Of a DNA stretch of 64,000 nucleotides, positions 34,476 to 44,561 are shown in pieces. A program made the position numbers and the translations under genes. The stretch is from Staphylococcus kloosii. Lineage in GTDB: Bacteria; Bacillota; Bacilli; Staphylococcales; Staphylococcaceae. Each line of letters opens with the position of its first letter. The first letter of the stretch is position 1. The notes under the pieces are model-generated. The model was not told the DNA's origin. It did not search any database and saw only the letters and a list, made by a program, of their open reading frames with translations. Location of the stretch: assembly GCF_003019255.1 (NCBI RefSeq), contig NZ_CP027846.1, positions 1,302,001 to 1,366,000 on the forward strand. The letters run 5' to 3'.

Positions 34476-35324
34476 TTATGAAAAGACTACTGTTTTGTTA
34501 TTATTTGTAATGATTACTTTGTGAAGTACATGATATTCAACTGCTTGTGCTAGTACAGTTGATTCTACGTGACGACCAATTTTTCTTAAATCTTGAACGC
34601 TGTAGCGGTGATTAACTCGAGTAACATCTTGTTCTATAATTGGGCCTTCGTCTAAATCAGAAGTAACATAATGGCTTGTTGCACCTACAAATTTAACGCC
34701 ACGTTCCCAAGCTTGTTTATATGGGTTAGCACCAATAAATGAAGGTAAAAATGAATGATGTATATTAATGATTTTATGTTTGTGATGACTTACAAAATTG
34801 TCTGTAAGAATTTGCATATATTTTGCTAATACAATTAAATCTGTATTATGTTCTGCAACAATTTTAAGTATTTTACCTTCGACAACTGATTTTTCTTCAT
34901 TGTTTGGTACGTAATAAAATGGAATATTAAGGTTTTCAGCAAAACGACGATTATTTTCATGGTTACTTACAATACATACAACCTCTGCTGGAATTTCTCC
35001 ACGTTCAATTCTTAATAATACTTCATTAAAAGCATGATCTTCTTTGGAGACAAACAATGCGATTCTTGTATTCTCTGAACTATCAAATAGCTCGAATGAA
35101 ATATCGTGTTTATGTAATTCTTCTTCTAATACTGGTTTTAATTCTGGTACTTTATCAAATTCAAATCTTAAATATAATTTTCCCTCGTCATCATTATTGT
35201 TGTATTCAGTAAAATGATCGAGATGTAATATATTAGCATCATATTTAGCAATTAAGTTTGCTATTAATGAAGTGATACCAACTTTATCTTTACATGTTGC
35301 TAATAAAATAAATTTGTCATTCAT
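34476..35324 (-). CDS. purU: Formyltetrahydrofolate deformylase
   Basis: 282 residues, the usual PurU length (~280). TAGGAG lies 8 bases before the ATG at 35324. An N-terminal ACT domain (about 3-80, KFILLATCKDKVGITSLIA) is followed by a formyltransferase fold (about 88-282) with VLAKYMQILTDNFV and the catalytic HHSFLPSFIGANPY (about 208-221), then GATSHYVTSDLDEGPIIEQD. PurU splits 10-formyl-THF into THF and formate, balancing one-carbon pools. It is a lone leftward gene. Confidence 0.93.
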   Translation of the reverse strand: MNDKFILLATCKDKVGITSLIANLIAKYDANILHLDHFTEYNNNDDEGKLYLRFEFDKVPELKPVLEEELHKHDISFELFDSSENTRIALFVSKEDHAFNEVLLRIERGEIPAEVVCIVSNHENNRRFAENLNIPFYYVPNNEEKSVVEGKILKIVAEHNTDLIVLAKYMQILTDNFVSHHKHKIINIHHSFLPSFIGANPYKQAWERGVKFVGATSHYVTSDLDEGPIIEQDVTRVNHRYSVQDLRKIGRHVESTVLAQAVEYHVLHKVIITNNNKTVVFS

Positions 35325-35751
35325 TGCTTTCACTCCTAATTTACAAAGTAATTCAAATTATAAGTAAAAATATACTAACTGTAAAATTATATCACTCAGA
35401 TATGAAAAACAGGCGAATTTAAATTTTTGCATGATAAGTATTGTATAATGCGCTATAATATATAGATAGTTATTTTAGTTAAAATGAGTAAAAAGTAAAG
35501 AGATATTATATTATAAAATTGAAATGTTAAAGAGGACTATAGATATTTTGGAATTATTGCACATTTCTCAAAATTTTGATTATAGGACACATATGTCACA
35601 AACATTTGTAAAATATAATGAAAATTAAATTTCTCTCTTTTATTTTGTTTCATAATGTATTAAGATGTAATTTGTGTTTCAAGAAGCGTGTATTATTGCA
35701 ATTTCTTGTGTCCGGATAAAATTATTCTTTTATGAAAGGTAGATTAAAGTA
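35325..35751. other. Divergent intergenic region, purU / SA1665-like regulator
   Basis: About 427 AT-rich bases with no coding frame. It should hold promoters for both genes and a long 5' leader for the regulator. TTGCATGATAAGTATTGTATAATG near 35430-35452 contains a TATAAT -10 (reference only to the last six bases). I see no strong hairpin or known riboswitch. Confidence 0.4.
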
Positions 35752-36216
35752 ATGGATAGACAGAGTTTTACAGATTTAATTCAAACAAAATTCAAAATGG
35801 TACGTATTGAGGCGGGCTATACTCAAGATACAATGGCCCAAACAATCGGACTTTCAAAAAAGACATTAGTTCAAATTGAAAAAGAACGTGTTTTACCAAA
35901 CTGGACAACTTGCGTATCAATTTGTGCGTTATTTAGAGATTCAGACGTACTAAATAGTGCTTTTGGTTGTGATCCTTTAGAAATGGTTCAAACAATATCT
36001 AGAGGTCATTGTGCATATCCAAATCATTCTACTACAAGTGATATTTATTGGAATACTGTTGATAGCAGAAATGGTTATATTTTACAAAGTAACAAAGTAA
36101 GTGATATTTACCGTGTGTTAAACCAAGAGACGCAACCAATATTTGGTACATCTAAATTAAGAGAAGCTGAAACATATTTTGGAAAAGTTTCTAAAGAGGA
36201 ACTTATGCACGTATAA
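35752..36216 (+). CDS. HTH transcriptional regulator, SA1665-like
   Basis: 154 residues. An N-terminal helix-turn-helix of the Cro/XRE type (about 10-62: AGYTQDTMAQTIGLSKKTLVQIEKERVLPNW) is cited here only in outline. The C-terminal ~85 residues (GCDPLEMVQTISRGHCAYP, SSNKVSDIYRVLNQ-type) are specific to this staphylococcal group. The S. aureus homologue SA1665 sits next to airSR/yhcSR and was reported to bind the mec operator region and to modulate beta-lactam resistance. AAAGG lies before ATG 35752. A long leader (over 300 bases) suggests complex control. Confidence 0.8.
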   Translation: MDRQSFTDLIQTKFKMVRIEAGYTQDTMAQTIGLSKKTLVQIEKERVLPNWTTCVSICALFRDSDVLNSAFGCDPLEMVQTISRGHCAYPNHSTTSDIYWNTVDSRNGYILQSNKVSDIYRVLNQETQPIFGTSKLREAETYFGKVSKEELMHV

Positions 36217-36324
36217 AACTAAAATTGTGATAGAAGAATTATTAAATATTGCGAAAACCCATGTTAAATAATTTAATCACAGTCCATCTTATATGACTAA
36301 ATTACCTTTAATATGATTTAGTAA

Positions 36325-36368
36325 AAATGACGTTACCACAACTTGTAAATGAAGTGGTAACGTTTTTT
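36325..36368 (+). terminator. Terminator of the SA1665-like gene
   Basis: ACGTTACCAC (36330-36339) pairs perfectly with GTGGTAACGT (36354-36363), followed by TTTTT. Confidence 0.88.
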
Positions 36369-36439
36369 AATACTTAGAAAGTGTGATACAACTATTAGGA
36401 CTAAATGCAATATGAAAGAAAATATAAAGGAGATTACTT

Positions 36440-37570
36440 ATGCATGCACTATTAATCATTTTATTTATGATTGTCATTGGGGCACTCATCGGTGGTGTAA
36501 CAAATATTATAGCTGTAAAAATGTTATTCCACCCGTTCAAAACATATTATATTTTTGGAAAAAGAGTGCCATTTACGCCAGGTTTAATACCTAAACGTAG
36601 AGAAGAAATCGCTTCGAAAATAGGGCAAGTGATAGAAGATCACTTATTAACTGAAGAAGTTATTTATGCTAAATTGAATGCACCTACATCTAGGGCAGCT
36701 ATCGAAGAGTTGCTCAAAGAGCAAATTCAAAAATTAAAAAACGATAATATAACAATTCAAGATATTTTAACAAAATTAGATATTAAAGATACTCAATTAA
36801 TTAATGATAAAGCTACAGATTTAATATCTACTAAACTTAGTCAATATTATCAATCTAATTGCAATGAAAAATTAACAGATTTACTACCTACCGAAGTAGA
36901 ACAACTACTCGATGACAAAGTCGCTCATCTACACGAACTATTATTTGAACGCGCATATATTTATTTAAATTCAGAAAAGGGTACACAAGATATATCATCG
37001 ATGTTAGAGACTTTCTTTAATGAAAAAGGAAAAATTGTAGGTATGCTACAAATGTTTATGTCTAAAGAAAGTATCGTTGACCGTATTCAAAGTGAGTTAA
37101 TTAGATTAACGAGCCATCCGAAAGCAAATGCAATTGCTAGTAAAATCATAAATAATGAGTATCAAAACTTAAAACAGCAGCACTTGAATGAAGTACTTGA
37201 TGATGAAAAATTTGCAGGAATGCAACAGTCAGTGGCGACGTTAATAGTGAATTACCTTAATATCGATAAACAAGTAAATACACCGATTCATCAACTCATG
37301 CCTGACTTCATCAATTATTTAGAAGATAGCGTGTCAGTTAAATTGACGAACGTTATTATAGATAATATCTGTCGTCACATTACACCAATCATGCAAAAAA
37401 TAAATTTAAGTGGTATGGTTGAACAACAAATTAATACATTCGACTTAGATTATATTGAAAGATTAATTATCGATATTGCCAATAAAGAATTGAAATTAAT
37501 AATGTTATTAGGCTTTATTTTAGGTGGTATTATAGGCGCATTACAAGGTGTGATTGCTATTTTTGTATAA
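36440..37570 (+). CDS. DUF445 family membrane protein
   Basis: 376 residues. A membrane span at each end (about 3-22 and 354-374) flanks a large helical, charged middle. The DUF445 hallmarks are the N-terminal GALIGGVTNIIAVKMLFHPF and TPGLIPKRREEIASKIG (about 11-30 and 47-63) and the C-terminal LGFILGGIIGALQGVI. It is related to Bacillus YheB. Function is unknown; a membrane-linked structural role has been suggested for the family. The YlbF-like gene follows, as in Bacillus yheB-yheA. AAAGGAGA precedes ATG 36440. Confidence 0.88.
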   Translation: MHALLIILFMIVIGALIGGVTNIIAVKMLFHPFKTYYIFGKRVPFTPGLIPKRREEIASKIGQVIEDHLLTEEVIYAKLNAPTSRAAIEELLKEQIQKLKNDNITIQDILTKLDIKDTQLINDKATDLISTKLSQYYQSNCNEKLTDLLPTEVEQLLDDKVAHLHELLFERAYIYLNSEKGTQDISSMLETFFNEKGKIVGMLQMFMSKESIVDRIQSELIRLTSHPKANAIASKIINNEYQNLKQQHLNEVLDDEKFAGMQQSVATLIVNYLNIDKQVNTPIHQLMPDFINYLEDSVSVKLTNVIIDNICRHITPIMQKINLSGMVEQQINTFDLDYIERLIIDIANKELKLIMLLGFILGGIIGALQGVIAIFV

Positions 37571-37639
37571 CGTCATAAAGTATGTTATTGTTATTACCGA
37601 TGTGGTTAAAACACATATATATAAAAGGAGTGAAGATCA

Positions 37640-37984
37640 ATGGCAGTAAATTTATACGATCATGCAAATCAATTAGAACAAGCATTAAGAGAAAGTGATG
37701 AATATCAAGCAATCCAAAATGCTTACGCTAAAGTAAAAGAAAACGAAGAATCTAAAAAATTATTCGATGAATTCCGTGAAACTCAATTAAGTTTCCAACA
37801 AAAACAAATGCAAGGTGAAGAAATCGGTGAAGAAGAGCTACAAAAAGCACAAGAACAAGCTCAACAAATCGAAAATGACTCAAACATTTCTGAATTAATG
37901 TCAGCTGAACAAAATATGAGCCAAATTTTCCAAGAAATCAACCAAATCATCGTTAAACCTTTAGATGAAATTTACGCTGACTAA
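37640..37984 (+). CDS. YlbF/YmcA family protein (YheA-like)
   Basis: 114 residues, entirely helical and Gln/Glu-rich, matching the YlbF/YmcA family (YheA branch, UPF0342). Typical are VNLYDHANQLEQALRESDEY at the start and FDEFRETQLSFQQKQMQGEE (about 47-66). YlbF and YmcA act with YaaT in the Y-complex that steers RNase Y; YheA itself is less studied. It follows the YheB-like gene by 69 bases with AAAGGAGTGA. A strong terminator follows. Confidence 0.88.
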   Translation: MAVNLYDHANQLEQALRESDEYQAIQNAYAKVKENEESKKLFDEFRETQLSFQQKQMQGEEIGEEELQKAQEQAQQIENDSNISELMSAEQNMSQIFQEINQIIVKPLDEIYAD

Positions 37985-38005
37985 GCGTTAAATTATATTT
38001 AATTC

Positions 38006-38042
38006 AAAGCTACAATGCACTTTTGTGTATTGTAGCTTTTTG
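38006..38042 (+). terminator. Terminator
   Basis: AAAGCTACAAT (38006-38016) pairs with ATTGTAGCTTT (38029-38039), with further inner pairing GCAC/GTGT. Confidence 0.85.
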
Positions 38043-38186
38043 TGTGTCGACTGATATGAAAATAATGTGATAAAATATAGAGATAAAAGTACGTGATAAA
38101 ACAAATTGTGAGCATAAGTAAACGACATATCATTGTTGACACGTTACCTTTAAATACACTCTTTGAACAAAGGAGAACTATAATAT

Positions 38187-39371
38187 ATGGTTAAATTTAT
38201 TCATTGTGCTGACTTACATTTAGATAGCCCATTTAAATCAAGAAGTTACTTAAGCCAGTCAATATTTGAAGATATGCAGAACAGTGCTTATGAGAGTTTT
38301 AGAAAGATTGTCGATTATGCTTTAAACGAAACGGTAGATTTTATAGTTATTGCCGGAGATTTATTTGATAACGAAAATAGAACTTTAAGAGCAGAAGTTT
38401 TTTTAAAAGAACAATTTGAAAGATTAGAAAAAGAACAAATTTTTGTTTACATATGTCACGGCAATCACGATCCGTTATCAAGTAATATTGGCACTGAATG
38501 GCCAGGCAATGTCTCTGTTTTTTCAGAAAATGTAGAAACATACCAAACTATTACTAAAAATGGTGAAGAAGTTTTTTTACATGGATTTAGTTATCAAAAT
38601 GATGCAAGTTATGAAAATAAAATTGATGCATATCCTACGAGTCAAGGTCAAAAAGGTATTCACATTGGTATTTTACATGGTACTTATAGTAAAACTAATA
38701 CAAGCGATAGATACACTGAATTTATATTAGAAGATTTAAATAGTAAATTATATCAATATTGGGCATTAGGACATATTCATGAACGCCAAGAGCTAAGTGA
38801 CATGCCTCAAATTCAATATCCAGGAAATATTCAAGGCAGACATTTTAAAGAACTTGGTGAAAAAGGTTTCCTTTTAGTAGAAGGGGATAATGTTAAATTA
38901 GATTCTAAATTTATTCCAACTCAATTTATTAGATTTGAAGAAGCTACTATTGATATTGATAAAACTTCAAAACAAGGTCTATATGAAGCCATTCAATCAT
39001 TTAAAGATTCTGTTAGAAATCAAGGTAAGTCAATATATCGATTAATGCTAAATGTTAATTCGGATACACCGATACCAACACAAGATCTTGTTCAAGTTAA
39101 AGAGATGATTACTGATTATGAAAGAAATGAACACAATTTTGTGTTTGTTGAAGATTTTAAAGTTAATTACAATTACGAAGAAAAACATCCATTAGTTAAT
39201 GAATTTTCAACAGAATTAATTGACGATAATACAGTATTTGAAAAAGCCATGTCAGATTTATATTTAAGCCCTAAAGCTTCAAAATATCTAGACAATTATA
39301 CTGAATTCGATAGAAGGTCTTTAGTGGAACATGCAGAGAATCTTTTAAAGACCGATATGAGAGGTGAATAA
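38187..39371 (+). CDS. Mre11/SbcD-like DNA repair exonuclease (YhaO)
   Basis: 394 residues of the calcineurin-like phosphoesterase class. Metal-binding motifs: FIHCADLHLDSPF (about 4-16), IAGDLFDNEN (about 55-64), CHGNHDP (about 90-96) and GHIHERQ (about 195-201). It resembles Bacillus YhaO and SbcD/Mre11 nucleases. CDS order yhaO-yhaN-yhaM, with tiny gaps, shows a single operon. AAAGGAG precedes ATG 38187. With the ATPase partner it probably forms an SbcCD-like complex acting on DNA ends. Confidence 0.9.
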   Translation: MVKFIHCADLHLDSPFKSRSYLSQSIFEDMQNSAYESFRKIVDYALNETVDFIVIAGDLFDNENRTLRAEVFLKEQFERLEKEQIFVYICHGNHDPLSSNIGTEWPGNVSVFSENVETYQTITKNGEEVFLHGFSYQNDASYENKIDAYPTSQGQKGIHIGILHGTYSKTNTSDRYTEFILEDLNSKLYQYWALGHIHERQELSDMPQIQYPGNIQGRHFKELGEKGFLLVEGDNVKLDSKFIPTQFIRFEEATIDIDKTSKQGLYEAIQSFKDSVRNQGKSIYRLMLNVNSDTPIPTQDLVQVKEMITDYERNEHNFVFVEDFKVNYNYEEKHPLVNEFSTELIDDNTVFEKAMSDLYLSPKASKYLDNYTEFDRRSLVEHAENLLKTDMRGE

Positions 39372-39372
39372 G

Positions 39373-42306
39373 TTGAAAATAAAATCATTAGAAATATATG
39401 GCTATGGTAAGTTTATAGAAAGTAAGATTGATTTTAATGATACATTTACAGAAATTTATGGTGAAAATGAATCAGGAAAATCAACAATTCAAGCATTTAT
39501 ACATTCTATTTTATTTGGTTTCCCAACTAAAAAAGAAAATGAACCACGTTTAGAACCTAGGTTAGGTAATCAATATGGTGGGAAATTAACTTTAATTCAA
39601 TCTGATGGTTCAGAAGTGGAAGTTGAAAGAATCAAGGGTAGTGCTACTGGTGATGTAAAAGTTTACTTGCCAAACGGTGCAATCAGAGATGAAGAATGGT
39701 TGAAAAATCAATTAAATTATATTTCGAAACGTACATATCAAGGTATCTTTTCATTTAATGTTTTAGGCCTACAAGATATTCACCGTAATATGAATGAAAC
39801 ACAACTTCAAGACTATTTATTACAAGCAGGAGCACTTGGTTCAACTGAATTTACAAGTATGAGAGAATCGTTGAATCAGAAAAAAGATGAAATATACAAA
39901 AAGAACGGGCGTAACCCTTTAATAAATCAACAAATTGAACAGTTAAATGATTTAGAACAACAAATTCGTGATGAAGAATCGAAGCTAACTGAATATAAAA
40001 GATATGTCGATGATAAAGATAAAGCATCACGTCGTTTGGATAATTTGAAACAAAATTTGGCGCAATTATCAAGGCTGCATAGCCAAAAGCAAAAAGAAGT
40101 AGCATTGCATGAGCAAACACAAGAATGGAAATATTTAGAGTCATCACTGAATATAGAACCGGTTCAATTTCCTGAACAAGGTATTGATCGATATGAAGCT
40201 GCTAAAATTCAAACTCAAAATCTAAAAAGAGACATTGGTTTAAGAGAAGAAAAATTAACGCAACTAGAGCAAGAGACCGAAAATATTGCTGTAGCTAAAC
40301 AATCTGACATCGATGCGATTAACAGCTTATATCAACAAGAAAATGAAATAAAACAAAAAGAAATGGAATTAAAATCCATTGAAAAAGAGATTCAAGACAA
40401 GGAACGCGAAAAAATTGGCTTGAAATCTAATATAGGTTGGCAAGATGTTTATCATGATGTAGATAGCACAGAAGCAATGAAAAGCCATGTAAATGATCAA
40501 ATTAAAATAAAACAAGAACAATCTGCTTATTTACAACAATTAGAACGTAGTTTAGAAGAAAATAAAATTGATACTGAAACGAACAACTCTGAATTAAACG
40601 CATTAGAAGCTGATATTGTACCTGACGAAACGTTTGAAAAGAAAAAACAACATAGCCAACAGGTATTTGAATTACAAGAGAAAAATAATCTTTTCCAAAA
40701 GATGAGAGACGCATTTGAAGTCGAACAACAAGAAAATCAACGAAAACAAAATATGTTAAGAGTAAGTTTAATCGTCTTAGCATTAATAAGTGTAGGATTA
40801 ACTATCTTCTCATTTGTATCTGCTAACATAATATTTGGTGTGATATTTGCCATTTTAGCCGTTGTGTTCGTCGTAGGCATTTTCTTTGTGAAACAGAGAA
40901 CGATTGGCCATACTGAAACATTTACGAAAGAAATAGAAGATTTAGAATACCAAATTAATCATTTAGAAAATAACTACGACTTAGACTTTGATTTAGATGA
41001 CCAATTCAGAATTAGAGAACAATGGCATAATGCTGTTAAAAATAAAGAAGCACTCGAGAAAAAAGAATACTATTTAAAAAATAGTATTGATCAAGCTAGA
41101 CAATCATTTGATAACGCTCAACAAAATATTGATAACGTTAAAGCTAATTTATATTTATCAGATAAAATTTCAGATGAATTAATCATTGATAGTATAAATA
41201 CTATGAATAAGATTAAAGAGTATGATAACCATGTTGAAGAATTAAAACAACAACAACAGCAATTAAAACAAGAACTAGAAACGTTTTATAATCATGGGCA
41301 AGAAGTTACGAAAGATCAATTAGTACAATTCAATACATTATCTTTCTTCCATGACATTAGACAATGGTTAAGCAGTGCTAGAACAAATGTAGAAAAATAT
41401 AACAGAAACAATGATCAAATTAATTTGATTTCAAATGAAATTAAACAATTAAAACATCGTTTAGAAGAAAATCAAAATGTTATTTCTGAACTATTTGCAT
41501 TTGTGAATGTTGCTGATGAAGAAGCATACTATAGACAACATGAGCATCACAAAATTTATCATCAACAATTAAATCGTTTTAATGATTTAACGAAATATCT
41601 AGAAAACCAAAACTATAGTTATGAAGATAATTCAAGATTAAGTCAAAAAACGACAGCTCAATTAGCACAAGAAGACGAAGTACTTTCTAAGCAAGTTGAT
41701 GATTACAATGATCAGTATTTAACTATGCAATCAGAAGTAAGTGATCTTAATTCAAAAATTTCACATATGGAAACAGATAGCACTTTAGCTAATTTAAGAC
41801 ATAGATACCATATTCTAAAAAATAAATTGAATAATGCCGCGAAAGACTGGGCTAGTTTAAGTTATTTACAAACTCTAGTAGATGAGCATATTCAACAAAT
41901 TAAAGATAAAAGATTACCACAAGTTATTAATGAAGCAACAAGCATTTTTAATCATTTAACGAATGGTAGTTATGTACAAGTCACATATGCTAATGATGAT
42001 TTAATGGTGAAACACCAAAATGATCAAATGTATTTACCAGTTGAACTCAGTCAATCAACGCGAGAATTACTTTATATTGCGTTACGATTCAGTTTAATCA
42101 TGACATTAAAACCATATTATCCATTCCCAATTATCATTGATGATGCATTTGTGCACTTTGATAAGAAACGTAAAGAGCGCATGATGGATTACTTACGTAA
42201 AATACCGCAAAGTTATCAAATTTTATACTTTACTTGCGTTAAAGATTCAAGCGTACCATCTAAACAAATCGTTACATTAAATAAACTAGAGGAAGGCGGT
42301 AAATAA
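39373..42306 (+). CDS. SMC/Rad50-like AAA ATPase (YhaN)
   Basis: 977 residues from TTG 39373, chosen from GAGGTGA at 39361-39367 and because MKIKSLEIYGYGKF is the conserved opening. Walker A is GENESGKST (about 33-41). A long coiled coil (about 180-420 and 500-840) is broken by two adjacent hydrophobic segments (about 462-510), unusual in SbcC and typical of YhaN, which is thought to be membrane-associated. The C-terminal Walker B is PIIIDDAFVHFD (about 915-926). It partners with YhaO; its stop overlaps the yhaM start (TAATG). Confidence 0.9.
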   Translation: MKIKSLEIYGYGKFIESKIDFNDTFTEIYGENESGKSTIQAFIHSILFGFPTKKENEPRLEPRLGNQYGGKLTLIQSDGSEVEVERIKGSATGDVKVYLPNGAIRDEEWLKNQLNYISKRTYQGIFSFNVLGLQDIHRNMNETQLQDYLLQAGALGSTEFTSMRESLNQKKDEIYKKNGRNPLINQQIEQLNDLEQQIRDEESKLTEYKRYVDDKDKASRRLDNLKQNLAQLSRLHSQKQKEVALHEQTQEWKYLESSLNIEPVQFPEQGIDRYEAAKIQTQNLKRDIGLREEKLTQLEQETENIAVAKQSDIDAINSLYQQENEIKQKEMELKSIEKEIQDKEREKIGLKSNIGWQDVYHDVDSTEAMKSHVNDQIKIKQEQSAYLQQLERSLEENKIDTETNNSELNALEADIVPDETFEKKKQHSQQVFELQEKNNLFQKMRDAFEVEQQENQRKQNMLRVSLIVLALISVGLTIFSFVSANIIFGVIFAILAVVFVVGIFFVKQRTIGHTETFTKEIEDLEYQINHLENNYDLDFDLDDQFRIREQWHNAVKNKEALEKKEYYLKNSIDQARQSFDNAQQNIDNVKANLYLSDKISDELIIDSINTMNKIKEYDNHVEELKQQQQQLKQELETFYNHGQEVTKDQLVQFNTLSFFHDIRQWLSSARTNVEKYNRNNDQINLISNEIKQLKHRLEENQNVISELFAFVNVADEEAYYRQHEHHKIYHQQLNRFNDLTKYLENQNYSYEDNSRLSQKTTAQLAQEDEVLSKQVDDYNDQYLTMQSEVSDLNSKISHMETDSTLANLRHRYHILKNKLNNAAKDWASLSYLQTLVDEHIQQIKDKRLPQVINEATSIFNHLTNGSYVQVTYANDDLMVKHQNDQMYLPVELSQSTRELLYIALRFSLIMTLKPYYPFPIIIDDAFVHFDKKRKERMMDYLRKIPQSYQILYFTCVKDSSVPSKQIVTLNKLEEGGK

Positions 42307-43247
42307 TGCGAAATGTAGAAAAATTAAATCCAGGAGATTCAGTCGATCATTTCTTCCTTATTCACAAAGCAACACAAGGTGTAACAGCGCAAGGTAAAGA
42401 TTACATGACATTATACTTGCAAGATAAAAGTGGCGACATAGAAGCGAAATTGTGGACAGTCACTAAAGAAGATATGAAATTATTACAACCAGAAAAAATA
42501 GTGCATGTTACTGGTGACGTTATTAACTATCGTGGACGTAAGCAAATGAAAATTAATAAATTTAAATTAGCTACGGAAGAAGATAATGTTAAAACGCAAG
42601 ACTTTGTTGATGGGGCACCTTTAACACCAGACGAAATTCAAGAAGAAATCTCTCATTACATGTTAGACATTGAAAATGCGAGTTTACAACGTATTACAAG
42701 ACATTTAATTCGTAAATATCAAGAGTCATTTTTCACATTTCCAGCAGCGAGTTCACATCATCATAACTTTGCAAGTGGTTTAAGCTATCACGTGTTAACA
42801 ATGTTAAAAGTTGCTAAATCTATTTGCGATATTTATCCTACGCTAAATCGCAGTTTATTATATAGTGCTATTATTTTACATGATTTAGGTAAAGTTAAAG
42901 AATTGAGTGGACCTGTAGCAACGACTTATACTGTAGAAGGAAATTTATTAGGTCACATTTCTATTGCAAGCGAGGAAGTTGCAGAAGCTGCGAGAGAGCT
43001 TAAAATAGAAGGCGAAGAAGTGATGTTATTAAGACATATGATCTTAGCTCATCATGGTAAAATGGAATTCGGTTCACCAAAATTACCTCATTTAAAAGAA
43101 GCAGAAATATTATTTTTCATAGATAATATCGATGCAAAAATGAATATGTTTGATAAAGCATATAAAAAGACCGAAAAAGGTCAATTTACAGAACGTATTT
43201 TTGGTTTAGAAGGTCGTCAATTCTATAAACCAACGTCGTTAGACTAA
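42306..43247 (+). CDS. yhaM: 3'-5' exoribonuclease YhaM
   Basis: 313 residues. The N-terminal OB domain (about 10-95: VTAQGKDYMTLYLQDKSG) binds nucleic acid. The HD domain (about 150-285) has HHHNFASGLSYHVLTM and IILHDLGKVKE, with AHHGKMEFGSP after it. YhaM trims the 3' ends of RNA by a few bases and also degrades single-stranded DNA; the staphylococcal homologue was first named Cbf1, a plasmid replication factor. ATG overlaps the yhaN stop, giving translational coupling. A terminator follows. Confidence 0.93.
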   Translation: MRNVEKLNPGDSVDHFFLIHKATQGVTAQGKDYMTLYLQDKSGDIEAKLWTVTKEDMKLLQPEKIVHVTGDVINYRGRKQMKINKFKLATEEDNVKTQDFVDGAPLTPDEIQEEISHYMLDIENASLQRITRHLIRKYQESFFTFPAASSHHHNFASGLSYHVLTMLKVAKSICDIYPTLNRSLLYSAIILHDLGKVKELSGPVATTYTVEGNLLGHISIASEEVAEAARELKIEGEEVMLLRHMILAHHGKMEFGSPKLPHLKEAEILFFIDNIDAKMNMFDKAYKKTEKGQFTERIFGLEGRQFYKPTSLD

Positions 43248-43266
43248 AATTTAAAATGCAAGGTAG

Positions 43267-43300
43267 TAGGGCATAGCGTCATGTTATGCTCTATTTTTTT
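43267..43300 (+). terminator. Terminator of the yhaONM operon
   Basis: TAGGGCATA (43267-43275) pairs with TATGCTCTA (43285-43293, one G-U), followed by seven T. Confidence 0.75.
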
Positions 43301-43305
43301 ATAAT

Positions 43306-43348
43306 AATAAGGCTACTTACTTTTATATAGAAAGTAAGTAGCCTTATT
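43306..43348 (-). terminator. Bidirectional terminator of prsA
   Basis: AATAAGGCTACTTACTTT (43306-43323) is perfectly complementary to AAAGTAAGTAGCCTTATT (43331-43348). Confidence 0.85.
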
Positions 43349-43361
43349 TGAATTATTGATA

Positions 43362-44363
43362 TTATTGTCCAGTAGACATTGTTGCGTTTCCGCCTGAAGT
43401 AGCGCCTGCTGATTGTTGTTGCTGTTGCTGCTGTTGTTGTTGTTTAATTTTTTGTGGATCTAAAATTGAACCTTCAATTGCTTTTTTAATATCTCTGTCT
43501 TTATAATCAACTTTGTACTCTTTAAGTAATGATTTATATGCATCTGTAAGTAATTTAGGATCTTTTTGTACTTTTTCTTGAATTAATTTTGATTTAAGTT
43601 TACCTTTTTCTTTATCGAAGTCAGATTCTTTATCTGCTTTAATAATATGGTAACCATAATCAGTTTTTACAATTTTAGAAACATGGCCTTCTTTAAGTTT
43701 GAATAATGCTTTTTCAAACTTGCTGTCCATTTGGCCTTTGATAACGTAGCCTAAACTTCCGCCTTTTTTAGCTGATGCTTTATCTTGAGATTCTTTTTTC
43801 GCAATTTCACTGAATTTATCTGGGTCTTTTTCTACTTGTTTTTGAATATCTTCAGCTTTTTTCTTCGCATCTTTGTCAGATAAACCTTGTTTATCATCTT
43901 TATTTTCTTTAACTTTTATTAAGATATGAGAACCTTTTTTAGTATCTTCTTTTATCTCTTTATCAGAAAGGTTTACTTTATCAGCAAGAAGTTGTTTTTG
44001 GTATGCTTGTAATTTTTTCTGTTCTTTATAGTCATCTAGTGTCATGTTTTGTTGTTTAAGCATGCTCTCGAATTGGTCTTTGCCACCATATTGTTTTTCT
44101 TCTTTACTAATATCTTTATCGATATCTTGAGCATTTACTTTATCTTTATATTTATCAGCTAATAATTTGTTAAGTAAAATTTGGAATGAACTGTTAGCAA
44201 TTTGTTCGTCTCCTAATTTATCCATAACGTCAGATACTTTAACGTCACCAGCTTTAGATGAAATAAGAGTGTTTTCTTTTGAATCTGTAGCATTATTGCC
44301 GCATGCGCCAAGTAAGATTGTACTAGCAGCAACAGGAATTAAGATCTTTTTAAATGATTTCAT
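43362..44363 (-). CDS. prsA: Foldase lipoprotein PrsA
   Basis: 333 residues. AAAAGGAG selects the ATG at 44363. The signal peptide ends in lipobox LLGAC (Cys20), so the protein is lipid-anchored outside the membrane. A parvulin-type PPIase domain lies at about 145-245 (KGSHILIKV, GGSLGYVIKGQM, VKTDYGYHIIK). PrsA helps exported proteins fold, including penicillin-binding proteins. The C-terminus has ten consecutive glutamines followed by a Ser/Gly/Thr tail; the tract is encoded by mixed CAA/CAG codons and may vary in length. Single-gene unit between two terminators. Confidence 0.95.
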   Translation of the reverse strand: MKSFKKILIPVAASTILLGACGNNATDSKENTLISSKAGDVKVSDVMDKLGDEQIANSSFQILLNKLLADKYKDKVNAQDIDKDISKEEKQYGGKDQFESMLKQQNMTLDDYKEQKKLQAYQKQLLADKVNLSDKEIKEDTKKGSHILIKVKENKDDKQGLSDKDAKKKAEDIQKQVEKDPDKFSEIAKKESQDKASAKKGGSLGYVIKGQMDSKFEKALFKLKEGHVSKIVKTDYGYHIIKADKESDFDKEKGKLKSKLIQEKVQKDPKLLTDAYKSLLKEYKVDYKDRDIKKAIEGSILDPQKIKQQQQQQQQQQSAGATSGGNATMSTGQ

Positions 44364-44486
44364 AGTTGGAAACTCCTTTTGTAATAATAACAACGTAAAT
44401 ATAACATAATATAGCGCTATGACCAATTATAAAGGCAAGATATAGGACTATAGTATTAGGGGATAAGCCAAATTTTCATAAATAAA

Positions 44487-44541
44487 AACTAAAGATATTA
44501 TACAACTCATTAAAAATTGAGTGGCATAACATCTTTAGTTT
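44487..44541 (-). terminator. Terminator of the DUF3267 gene
   Basis: AAACTAAAGAT (44487-44497) pairs with ATCTTTAGTTT (44531-44541), with inner pairing ATTAT/ATAAC and ACTCA/TGAGT. It ends the leftward gene. Confidence 0.75.
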
Positions 44542-44561
44542 GATTGTAATTATGATTAATT

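Noticed and set aside
36412..36594. 60-residue frame overlapping the DUF445 start
   Set aside because: Contained in the leader and 5' end of the DUF445 gene in another frame; Cys/Asn-rich with no support.
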